This document shows, piece after piece, positions 9,909 to 18,319 of a stretch of 50,399 bases of DNA. The position numbers and the translations under genes are program-made. The stretch spans positions 16,847 through 67,245 of the forward strand of contig MU602717.1 of the NCBI GenBank assembly GCA_025201865.1. Reading direction: 5' to 3'. Each line of letters opens with the position of its first letter. Within the stretch, counting starts at the first letter, position 1. The notes under the pieces are model-generated. The model had not been told where the DNA came from. It saw only the letters and a program-made list of their open reading frames with translations, and did no database searches. Source of the DNA: Ramicandelaber brevisporus. Lineage: Eukaryota > Kickxellomycota > Ramicandelaberales > Ramicandelaberaceae.

Positions 9909-12908
9909 ATGAGCAGCAGTATGTCTCCTCGGGAAACGTTTGTCGCAGGTGGTGACCAGAGCCTTGGATTGGCAGCTTACAAGCCTCCCAGTCTCGCTGC
10001 CAGTTTGGCATCATCTTCGCACAAAAATGCCGAGAATCCATCAGCCGCGGATCCGCTGTCAATGTTTTCTCGACAGAGACATCGACCACTGCACGACGCT
10101 GTTCGCATCCTCGGCCAATCAGCGTTTGCATACATGCGAGAGATATCAACGGCCGGTACCTCCATTCCCATCGAACGGCTGTCTTTCTGGTTAGATCGAA
10201 CAGCAACATCGCAGTTTCCCATTTATGGGAGTGCATTTGGCGGCGATGTCAGCGCATCTCGCAGCAATGATTCAGTGTCAGCATTGCATAATTCAGCACA
10301 CGGGGTGACAGCAATTGGATCCACAGTATCATCGACATCAGCATCAGCAGCAGCAGCAGCAGCAGCAGTAACAGCACAGGCAGTCTCATTGACTACTCGG
10401 TCAGCGAGTGAATGCGCGGAGATTGACTTGGTTATAGCGGATTTTGTGGCCGACATGGTGCACAATGGCAGATCGTATGAAACAGTGTCGTCATTATTAA
10501 TGCACACTCTTGTACAATTGAGATGCATTCAGGCTGTGGATTTTGTATGCGATATCACCGATCTCACGAGATATCTGCTGGTCATCACAGTTGCACTGCT
10601 AAAGCATTTGGCACCAGCATATCTCGCGCTCGGTCTGGATGCGCAACTGAAGCCGCCCTCGATCTTTGCCTTAACAGAAGCGTATTCTCGAGTATCAAAC
10701 ACTCCGGAGCCTCCAGCTTCAACCGCAGGTCGGTCAAAAAACAAAGATACACGACAGTCGATTGGTGAATTGCGAACCGTGGCGCTGAGACACATATTGT
10801 CAGACTCACTGCCACGACACGAGCAGTTGCTTCATTATCTGTTTCTGATTATTGCGAGATTGGACATCAGTGAGTCGCCATCGTCATATATATTTCTGAC
10901 AGATTGTATTCGATCACTTTATGAGCTGTTTTCTAGTCAGATTACAGTTCCCAGAGCAGTTAATTCAGTTAGTAGCAACATATTCCTACAATCGGCAGTG
11001 CATAGAATTCGAATTCTTCCACAAGAAGTAGTTGAGCGACTGTTAACATTGTTTATAACTGCACCCAATCAGCCATCGACATCACTGTTTGGAGGAGTTG
11101 TTTCATATCTAATGGGCTCTGCATCCACTCTAACATCATCGTCATCATCATCCGGAGCAGCATCAACAGCATTATCATCGTCATCAATATCAGCAGCTGG
11201 CACTAAATCAAAGTCAAGTGGCAAAATAATTCAGACTCACTCTGCATTGCTAATACTACTGTTGTGTTCACAGGTTACTGATAACTCTCAAAATCACTTT
11301 CTAACTGCGCTGCGGAATGTGAATAATATCACGACTTTACATGCAGCCAGCCCTTCAATCAGTATCAAAAGCAAGATTCGTACAACTAGTGATGCAAGTG
11401 TAAATGGAGACTCTATTCACATTGGAATATCGTTTAGTTTGTTACTGGATTCCATACAAAGTCTTGGTTTGATGAATGAAACTGCGTGCATGCTGTTGGT
11501 GTTGTTATTGTCTCAAAACACCGCTTTCCGTAACTTTTTGTTATCAAGGACCGATCCCGACGTGTTTTTGTTGCCATTCATGCAGACTCTCACAGTGTGT
11601 ATAGAAGATGGCCCTCTCCAGCCAACCAGCGTCCCTGTCGGCCAATCTCTATCTGTAGTGTCCAGTCAGAGTGAGTATCTATCATCAGTGTCTCCGACTC
11701 GCCATGCTAGCCACGCATCATCCACATCCACGTCAGTTGGTGCGATATTTAGCTCACCTCCACCCAAGTTATCACTGAGTGCAGCAGGTGTAGAAAACTC
11801 ACCCTCTCCTCTGATTGGAATATCCAGTGCATCACCAGTGTCGGCCAGCGTAACTGGTACCGCCAATGCACTGCCAGTTATGGGGGCAGTTTTTAACTTC
11901 AGACAGTTTTACCTCCTTTGTGCAATACTGGTTCAACTGTCTTCAGACGACGCATATTGCCAAGATATTCAAAAGGCAACAGTGGACTCTCAGCAGTGGA
12001 TATCTGATAAAAATCTAAAGGTGTCTGGAATGTCGCTTGGAGTGATATTGATGCATGTGGTTGTTAGATGCATCCAGCATAATTTATCAGTCTGGAGAGA
12101 TTCCTTCATTAACCAGTGCGCTCTATCCGCTCTTTGTAATTTGTCCGGGTCTATTCAAAACATTCCTACAGCCCTTGCACAGAGATTGATTGCAGTATTT
12201 GAGTTAGTATCAAAGCGCTATCACAAATTGTACGCACGAATCCAATCTGAGCTACCTTCATCAGCCTCGACAGCTGATGCGTCAGATCTAAGCAAATGCC
12301 CCAGCTATGCAGACTTTGCAGTCTTCCAGGACATGCTACTTTCACTCCTACATGCATTTTGCACCATAATCAGGCAGCAAGTCAATGGCAAGAACGAACC
12401 GTTTATTTATGCATTGCTTCAGTCGCGCGATTTGTATCCATCTCTGCAAAAGCATCCACGAATGACCAAATATGTAGATGAGATATCGCTGGTTATTGCA
12501 TTCTTTCAGGCTCACCTGTCAATATTCCATGGCTCAACACCTGAAATGTCAATGGTTCTTAAGATGATTGGCACTGCCGCATCCAAGTGGGCAAACTCAT
12601 CATCTCAAGCCGATAGAAACACTCAGACTGGCAAAACTAGCCAGCGTTCACGCACTGTCAGCTCAACTGCATCATCCTCAAACTCACTGCGTATATCTTT
12701 TGGAATTGTGATCAGTGACGATGCTGCTGTGGAGTTCATGTGTCCATTGGCATGGATTTTGGCAAGGGATAACCGCTGCTTTGTATGTTCATCCGCTTCG
12801 CTTGGTGACAGAACTTTACTGCTGTCACAATTTGAACGCGATATGATATTTGCTGAACCACAAACAGTACAACCTAATCGGCAAACTCTCTTCAGTAAGT
12901 CACAATAA
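9909..12908 (+). CDS. DYM: Dymeclin homologue
   Basis: The product has 999 residues, longer than animal dymeclin (about 670), because of Ser/Ala/Thr-rich insertions (for example about residues 135-155, 405-435 and 580-640). The C-terminal half carries the conserved dymeclin pattern of long helices. One is SLGVILMHVVVRCIQHNLS. Others are the stretch around NEPFIYALLQSRDLYPSLQ and the adjoining VDEISLVIAFFQAHL segment. Dymeclin is a peripheral Golgi protein needed for Golgi organisation and ER-Golgi traffic. In animals it is linked to Dyggve-Melchior-Clausen dysplasia. The start at ATG 9909 was chosen because the open frame upstream lacks an ATG. Its stop lies 37 bp from the stop of the next, convergent gene. 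The end is TAATAA. Confidence 0.92.
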   Translation: MSSSMSPRETFVAGGDQSLGLAAYKPPSLAASLASSSHKNAENPSAADPLSMFSRQRHRPLHDAVRILGQSAFAYMREISTAGTSIPIERLSFWLDRTATSQFPIYGSAFGGDVSASRSNDSVSALHNSAHGVTAIGSTVSSTSASAAAAAAAVTAQAVSLTTRSASECAEIDLVIADFVADMVHNGRSYETVSSLLMHTLVQLRCIQAVDFVCDITDLTRYLLVITVALLKHLAPAYLALGLDAQLKPPSIFALTEAYSRVSNTPEPPASTAGRSKNKDTRQSIGELRTVALRHILSDSLPRHEQLLHYLFLIIARLDISESPSSYIFLTDCIRSLYELFSSQITVPRAVNSVSSNIFLQSAVHRIRILPQEVVERLLTLFITAPNQPSTSLFGGVVSYLMGSASTLTSSSSSSGAASTALSSSSISAAGTKSKSSGKIIQTHSALLILLLCSQVTDNSQNHFLTALRNVNNITTLHAASPSISIKSKIRTTSDASVNGDSIHIGISFSLLLDSIQSLGLMNETACMLLVLLLSQNTAFRNFLLSRTDPDVFLLPFMQTLTVCIEDGPLQPTSVPVGQSLSVVSSQSEYLSSVSPTRHASHASSTSTSVGAIFSSPPPKLSLSAAGVENSPSPLIGISSASPVSASVTGTANALPVMGAVFNFRQFYLLCAILVQLSSDDAYCQDIQKATVDSQQWISDKNLKVSGMSLGVILMHVVVRCIQHNLSVWRDSFINQCALSALCNLSGSIQNIPTALAQRLIAVFELVSKRYHKLYARIQSELPSSASTADASDLSKCPSYADFAVFQDMLLSLLHAFCTIIRQQVNGKNEPFIYALLQSRDLYPSLQKHPRMTKYVDEISLVIAFFQAHLSIFHGSTPEMSMVLKMIGTAASKWANSSSQADRNTQTGKTSQRSRTVSSTASSSNSLRISFGIVISDDAAVEFMCPLAWILARDNRCFVCSSASLGDRTLLLSQFERDMIFAEPQTVQPNRQTLFSKSQ

Positions 12909-12945
12909 TAAGCCATTCAAAATATTTTATTTTTAAGGAAAAGGA

Positions 12946-13986
12946 CTATTCATTGACTTCGCTAGAATCGGTCTCGGGGTATAATGGCGTCTGAGCGATT
13001 GTTGGATAATAGCCAGTTTCAGGGTCCTTTTGTCCCTGCATTGAGTTGAGCTCAATATACTTTGGAGATTGAGATCCCCATTCATAGTCTATATAATCAC
13101 TCCAAACTTCTTCAGGGACTCTCTGTTCATTGTCAAATACTCGGCTACCACCTTTTCCACCTTTTCCACCTTTTCCGCTTCTCCCGCCTCTTCCACTTCT
13201 ACCATCTCGACCATCTCGACCATCTCCACCGCGGTCTTTATCTCTCCGACCATGATGATCACAACGGTTATCTCGGGCACGTACCTTCATCAATGTTGCA
13301 TGAGGTGTCAAGTCTTGTGACATCCAACTGGGTTTGCGAGGTTCCTTTTGGGAACGAGTTTTAGTCAAACGCTGTTTGCTCACTTCCGTAGATGATGCTG
13401 TGGTTACTGTAGTTGCTGTAGCTGCCGAATTAGCACTTACGCTTACAGATGTCATCATTGACTGGATCTGCACTACTGAGTCATCAGCCGTAGTGTCTTT
13501 GCTGTTGGCGCTACTTTTTACATCCTCCTTGCCACAGCTGACCGAGCTGACCGAGCTGTCCAGCAGCCCATTCTGATCAAATAACTCTCTTAAGTTGGAC
13601 GCAATTCCAATGAACGCGTCTCGCGGTCCACATCCAACTGGCGGGCTTGTCTCCAAGTCTGCGTAAACGACTCTTCCATTACTGAATGTGCCGATACCTC
13701 GCAGCGTAAGTTGCAGTCTATTTGGCGGCTGCAGCTTACTCAGCTGCTCGTCAATAATAGCACGTGCTTCGTTTGACTGTAACAAACTGCTCGCCCTTTG
13801 AACAGCACTCGCGTCGCGCAAGTGGATGACAAACAGAGTGAGGTGAATCTGCCGCGGATCTATAAGATGACGAGCGTATGAACCGCCACAGACAGAGCTG
13901 GCACGCTCGTAGAACTCGTTGAATCTGGCTTGCAGTGCTCGAGAGTCGAGTCGAACTGACAAAAAGTAGTTTGGAACTGGTGCCAT
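12946..13986 (-). CDS. AKAP7-like 2H phosphoesterase with basic Gly-rich region
   Basis: The product has 346 residues. It begins with the AKAP7-type strand (PNYFLSVRL, residues 5-13). The first H-x-T motif is His48-Leu-Thr50 and the second is His229-Ala-Thr231 (TPHATLMKV). The fold therefore spans about 5-300 and is split by a Ser/Thr-rich insertion (about 130-210) and a Gly/Arg/Lys/Asp-rich repeat (about 245-275). Members of this group hydrolyse 2',5'-oligoadenylates or related phosphodiesters or bind AMP. The substrate here is unknown. Two ATGs further upstream (14122-14127) would add 47 residues with an apparent membrane segment, but that segment is the translated T-rich leader, so ATG 13984-13986 is preferred. 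Confidence 0.85.
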   Translation of the reverse strand: MAPVPNYFLSVRLDSRALQARFNEFYERASSVCGGSYARHLIDPRQIHLTLFVIHLRDASAVQRASSLLQSNEARAIIDEQLSKLQPPNRLQLTLRGIGTFSNGRVVYADLETSPPVGCGPRDAFIGIASNLRELFDQNGLLDSSVSSVSCGKEDVKSSANSKDTTADDSVVQIQSMMTSVSVSANSAATATTVTTASSTEVSKQRLTKTRSQKEPRKPSWMSQDLTPHATLMKVRARDNRCDHHGRRDKDRGGDGRDGRDGRSGRGGRSGKGGKGGKGGSRVFDNEQRVPEEVWSDYIDYEWGSQSPKYIELNSMQGQKDPETGYYPTIAQTPLYPETDSSEVNE

Positions 13987-15095
13987 GATAACGAATAATG
14001 AGAAAAGCAACAAAAAAGTACCAAAAAAGAGTACCAATAAAAATAGCTGGACTGTGCTGTGGACTGTGCTGCGAGCTGTATGTTGACTGCAACCAATTGC
14101 AGCATACTTGCATACGCGATCCATCATTCTGGATCACATTATGTGACTGATTATCGAAAGAGAGAGAGGAGAGATGTGGATAGGAGAGAAAGGGAGAGGA
14201 GAGAGAGCGATAGGAATAGCAACATGAATGAGCTGGTCGCTCAGGTGGGCTTGTTTCCAGAGGGTTTGCATGCGAAGAGCTCGGTTGGTAAGATTGCGCA
14301 ACGTCCATGAGGATGCACGCACACACAGCTCAACTAGCATCCTTTTCGTGATCCACCAACAGAAATATAAAAAAAAAACACAAGCCACATCGCTCCTTCT
14401 CCTCCTTGTCATCGTCATGACGATGGATGCGTGAAAAAAAAAACACAAGCCACATCGCTCCTTCTCCTCCTTGTCATCGTCATGACGATGGATGCGTGAA
14501 TAAAACATGTCTCTATTGACAGATAGCGGCTCACAGTCGCCCAGTCGTACTCTCTCTGTCTGTCTGTACGTATACCTGCCTGTCTACCTGTCTGTCTCTC
14601 TCTGCCTATTTAGTTCGGTCCGAAGCAGTGTTCTACTCTCTCTGTCATTCATCATTCTCTCTTCCTCCCACTCCTCCCTCTCTCTCTCTTATTTTATCCA
14701 TGAGGCAATCCATCGCTGTCATCCCACTTCTTTTACCACTGCACTCGAACTGACCTTCAGTACTACCATCCATCGATACCTCTCTTTTTGTTTTTTCTGT
14801 TTTTTTTTGTTTACTTCTATCCATTGTTGGCAGAACGAACTTCCTCCATACGCACACGCTCACGCTCACCCACCCACGAACTCACACTTGCACAAGCACA
14901 CGTAGGGACGCACGCCTCGCACTTCAAACCACAGATACACTAGCACAATACACACACCCACATACACATATACGCACAACATACGCACAACATACTCTAT
15001 TCCATTCTCCTTCGCTCGTGCTCACTTCACTCTTTTACTTTCTTTTATTTTACTCGATTTGTCAAGCACTACTGCTACTGCCATCGTTCATCGAA
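13987..15095. promoter_or_regulatory. Divergent region between the AKAP7-like gene and 14-3-3
   Basis: About 1.1 kb without a convincing gene. It contains A/T-rich leader sequence of the minus gene, a GA-rich run (14158-14215), the 65-bp tandem duplication at 14370-14500 (listed separately), CT/TCTG microsatellites (about 14550-14605 and 14670-14690) and a CA-rich stretch (about 14860-14990). The 14-3-3 leader is pyrimidine-rich. Confidence 0.5.
14370..14500. repeat. Exact 65-bp tandem duplication with an internal 16-bp palindrome
   Basis: Two head-to-tail copies of a unit of 65 bp follow one another, the first from about 14370 and the second from about 14435 to 14500. Each copy has an A-tract, then ACAAGCCACATCGCTCC, a CT-rich stretch, and the perfect palindrome CATCGTCATGACGATG at 14410-14425 and 14475-14490. 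The copies appear identical, so the duplication is recent or conserved. The palindrome could bind a dimeric factor; that is inference. Confidence 0.9.
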
Positions 15096-15986
15096 ATGGA
15101 TACCTCTGAAGGTGCTTTGCAGCTTGCCATGGTGAGCGAGTACGCCGAACGCTATGACGACATGATGACGGCGGTTATCCAGCTTGCCAAACTCACCACT
15201 GGCCCCCTGAGTCAGCAAGAGCGCACTCTCTTTTCCACAGCCTTCAGACATGTGATTGGGCCGAAGCGTACAGCATGGCGCGTTGTCAGCTACACCGAGC
15301 AATCCATCAGAATATCCAGCACTTCAGACAAGCCGACGTCGGTGGATGAGAAGGACCCAGCCAGTCCTGTGCCACACGATCAGCAGCCATCTTCGGCCGC
15401 GCCAGAAGCTGATGCGGACACAGTGACAAAGCTTGATGCTCTTAAACACTACTGCGAGAAGATTGAGGCGGAAATTGCGCAGGTCACTGACACTGTTGTC
15501 GAGGTTGTGCAGCAGCACATACTGCCTAAATCAGAGGATGTCGCAGACCGCATCTTTGCATACAAGACGATGGCTGACTACCGGCGCTACGAGGCCGAAG
15601 TTCGTCCCACCGACTCCGAGGCTCGCACCGTGGCGGCAAATGCAGCACTGGAGTGCTACAAGCAGGCATTTGACTTGGCAGCCGAGTCTCTTCCCGTGGC
15701 AGACTCGACGAGACTTGGTTTGGCTCTCAATTACAGCGTTCATTATTATGAGATCATGGGCAATCCAGAGCAAGGATGCGTACTTGCCAAAGAGGCATTT
15801 GACACGGCGATTAGCGGCCTGGAAACGCTGCCTGATCACGAGTTCCGCGAGTCGTCTGTGATTCTGCAGATTCTGCGGGACAATCTCAACCTGTGGACCG
15901 CAGACATTGAGGCTGATATCAGCGAGAATGCATCAGCGGTGCCGCCTCCACCAGCTGATGATGATGATGATGATGATGATGATTGA
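15096..15986 (+). CDS. Divergent 14-3-3 protein
   Basis: The product has 296 residues, longer than usual 14-3-3 proteins (about 245-260). The phosphoserine pocket is mostly kept: Arg58 and Arg164-Tyr165 align with the canonical Arg56 and Arg127-Tyr128, while the usual Lys49 is Arg51. The final helices read close to canonical (LGLALNYSVHYYEI and ILRDNLNLWTAD). An acidic Pro/Ser-rich insertion of about 42 residues (71-112) follows the third helix pair, and the tail ends in nine Asp codons (all GAT). The family binds phosphoserine or phosphothreonine partners as dimers in the cytosol. The start at ATG 15096 is preferred. The open frame upstream lacks an ATG and only mimics a signal peptide. Confidence 0.93.
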   Translation: MDTSEGALQLAMVSEYAERYDDMMTAVIQLAKLTTGPLSQQERTLFSTAFRHVIGPKRTAWRVVSYTEQSIRISSTSDKPTSVDEKDPASPVPHDQQPSSAAPEADADTVTKLDALKHYCEKIEAEIAQVTDTVVEVVQQHILPKSEDVADRIFAYKTMADYRRYEAEVRPTDSEARTVAANAALECYKQAFDLAAESLPVADSTRLGLALNYSVHYYEIMGNPEQGCVLAKEAFDTAISGLETLPDHEFRESSVILQILRDNLNLWTADIEADISENASAVPPPPADDDDDDDDD

Positions 15987-16387
15987 ACTCAATCTAATTT
16001 GACTCAGCCTCTTTCCTCTTTTATTTACTCTCCATTTTCCATGCAGCTCATTCTCTAACTCTATTTTTTTTAATTTGATTAATTTTGTTTTTAACGTGAT
16101 CAATTCGTTTGGAATTAATAAACTTTAATGTCATTTTAGAGTTATGTATGTCAAAAAGGATGAAAGAGAGAAAAAAAAACAAGGGACAAAGCACTGAAAA
16201 GGAAGCAATGGTGAACAAGATGTGACTTAAATGGCACATAATAAACGGCAATGGCGTTGGGCAACAAAACGAAGGAAACAAAAACGAAACAAAATAGAAC
16301 GAAACAAGGCGGATGATAAACAAACAACACGTAATGTGATCAAAAAAACAGGGAAAACAGGTAATTGTATACTATATATTATTATTA
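15987..16387. other. 3' region between 14-3-3 and the Pho80-type cyclin
   Basis: AT-rich sequence with AATAAA near 16118 for the 14-3-3 transcript and a (TTA)n run at 16377-16392 that holds the end of the cyclin gene. The middle is A-rich with AAAAC repeats (about 16266-16305). No gene is seen. Confidence 0.5.
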
Positions 16388-18319
16388 TTATTGCACGAGG
16401 CGGAATTGTGCGCCAAAGCTGGCATGACGAGTCGCAAAATGGGAAGAGCTGGAGTGATAGGACGGGGGCGGTTGTTGCGGTGGAGCATACACAACTGATC
16501 CCTTGGCATGGAAGCTGGTCAGTGCTGGTTTGGCAGCACTCGATGTCGCAGCAGCGGCAGCGGCAGTAACGGCAACACGCTTGTGGCCCGAGATGGAAAG
16601 ACTGCTGGTGTCATCATACTGGTCATAATGACACTGCTGATGCTGTTGCTGCTGCTGCTGTGATGAAGATGGAGACAAAATGTACTCGTCAGAGCGAGTT
16701 CTGCGACGAGTCAACAAGTTGGCAACCTGGCGAACTACATTGTTTGCAGTGGCAGAGTTGACCGCGGTTGTTGCAGAATGTGAACTATCATGAATTTTGG
16801 TGTAATTTGTACAGTCGTCACTAATGGCAATCGACAGCTTTTGCTGATGCTTTTGGTACTGCTGGTGTTGCTGTGGCTGCTGTGACGATGGAGTAAAGTT
16901 GAAGTTATAAGGTGTGGCTGGAGTGCTGACAACCGAGGTTGGTGGAGTTGGGAAGTCTGCAATCTGTGGATCGTTGCGGTGCTGGTAAAAGATGGCCAGC
17001 TGCTCACCAACGCGCTGCATGTCCTCGATGGTGATACCAAGATAGAACCGCAGGTGCTTGATCATGACCGCCTCGAGCCTGTTGATTTCGTCAGCCTCAA
17101 AGCCACCAACCTTGGCATAGTGGCGAGTCTGGTAGAATGTGTCACTAAAGTACTTGTTGGCAATTACAAATCCACTAATGACCAGTCTGTGCACTGACAT
17201 GGTATCAACAGACAGCAGCACACCTTCAGATTGCAGCATGGCGTCGCGGATACGCTTAATGTAGACGACAATGGCAATCAGCATCTCGTTGTCACTCTTG
17301 CAGTACTTGGTGACGCGGCGCAGATAGCCGGCAATGTCAATGGCAGGGATGGTGTGGGAGTGGAACTGAGTGTGCACTGGCTCCTCAGCCTCTTCCTCTT
17401 CGTCGTCAATCATCATGTCGCTGCCATCATCTTGCTGATAATGCTGTTGGTAGTGTGGGTACATGCTTGGCGATGAAACCAGCGATGGAGCAACAGACAT
17501 TGGGCCAGTGCAGCCAGCTGGAAGACCACGACCAAAAGTTTCGCCACAGCCCATCAGCCTCCCAGTGGCCTCGAACCGGCCAGTGTTAGGTCCGCTGTAG
17601 CTGGGATGCCGGCGGTGCTGATTGGACAGCGGCGCACTGCTGCCATTGCTGTAGTTGGACAGCGAGCGCTCAAAGCCAGGCGTCCTTGGAGTTAGTGTAC
17701 CGGAGCGAACGAGTGGAGATGGTGTTGGCGAGACCTTTAATCCATTGAGACCTGCGGCGGCAGCGGCTGCAATGTCATCAGGCGAGCGAGCAGCACTGGC
17801 GATCGCATCATCGACAGCGGAATGGGGCAAGAATGCAGTGGAAGGCACCCCAGCCATTGAGCGCAGCACTGGGGAAGGTGCAGCTGTTGAGTCTGGCGAG
17901 TACATGCTGAAATTTGGCCCAAGCGCCAACGAGCCGTTTTGCAGCTGCTGTTGGAGCTGTTGGATCCCGGCACTAGCCCCAAGAGAAGGGACTCTGCTGG
18001 CGACTCTGGTTGTGCTGCCGCCAGTGCTGTTGATGCTATTGTTGCTGAGGCTGGGTTGAACTGGAGTCAATGTAGCAGTTGCCAGCAAAGGCGGGCTGTG
18101 TGAAAGATTGGACTGGAACTGGTCCCGTGCGGGTATATTTGCCAAGTACTCGAGGTAGTGACTAACATACTCGACTGTGTCTTTGATCGGGGTCCAGCCG
18201 AGACCAAAGGATTGTGACGGTGATGTCTTGGACGCTGCTGCTGAGACAACCGCAATAGAAGCTGCTGCCGTTGCTGCTGCAGATGCAGATGCCGACACTT
18301 GACCCTGGAATTGCTGCAT
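16388..18319 (-). CDS. Pho80-type (PCL) cyclin with long low-complexity arms
   Basis: The product has 643 residues. A Pho80/PCL-type cyclin box spans about 320-448, with IAGYLRRVTKYCKSDNEML at its start, the segment IVVYIKRIRDAM, then VHRLVISGFVIANKYFSD and EINRLEAVMIKHLRFYLGI. These are the conserved helices of the fungal cyclins that partner Pho85. The N-terminal arm is Ser/Ala/Pro-rich, with an acidic stretch just before the box. The C-terminal arm is Gln/Ser/Ala-rich. Many Ser-Pro and Thr-Pro sites suggest phosphorylation. Because PHO85 lies in the same window this is a plausible activator, though PCL specificity cannot be read here. The gene ends CAATAATAA. ATG 18317-18319 is the first in frame. 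Confidence 0.9.
   Translation of the reverse strand: MQQFQGQVSASASAAATAAASIAVVSAAASKTSPSQSFGLGWTPIKDTVEYVSHYLEYLANIPARDQFQSNLSHSPPLLATATLTPVQPSLSNNSINSTGGSTTRVASRVPSLGASAGIQQLQQQLQNGSLALGPNFSMYSPDSTAAPSPVLRSMAGVPSTAFLPHSAVDDAIASAARSPDDIAAAAAAGLNGLKVSPTPSPLVRSGTLTPRTPGFERSLSNYSNGSSAPLSNQHRRHPSYSGPNTGRFEATGRLMGCGETFGRGLPAGCTGPMSVAPSLVSSPSMYPHYQQHYQQDDGSDMMIDDEEEEAEEPVHTQFHSHTIPAIDIAGYLRRVTKYCKSDNEMLIAIVVYIKRIRDAMLQSEGVLLSVDTMSVHRLVISGFVIANKYFSDTFYQTRHYAKVGGFEADEINRLEAVMIKHLRFYLGITIEDMQRVGEQLAIFYQHRNDPQIADFPTPPTSVVSTPATPYNFNFTPSSQQPQQHQQYQKHQQKLSIAISDDCTNYTKIHDSSHSATTAVNSATANNVVRQVANLLTRRRTRSDEYILSPSSSQQQQQQHQQCHYDQYDDTSSLSISGHKRVAVTAAAAAATSSAAKPALTSFHAKGSVVYAPPQQPPPSYHSSSSHFATRHASFGAQFRLVQ

Noticed and set aside
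12894-12899. GTAAGT just before the dymeclin stop could be a donor to a last exon
   Set aside because: The protein already reaches its family end, a stop follows in frame within 15 bases and the next gene converges 37 bp away.
13987-14127. N-terminal membrane anchor on the AKAP7-like protein
   Set aside because: The hydrophobic residues are the translation of a T-rich leader. The conserved domain begins at the downstream ATG.
15018-15095. Signal peptide on 14-3-3
   Set aside because: The extension lacks an ATG, is leader sequence, and 14-3-3 proteins are cytosolic.
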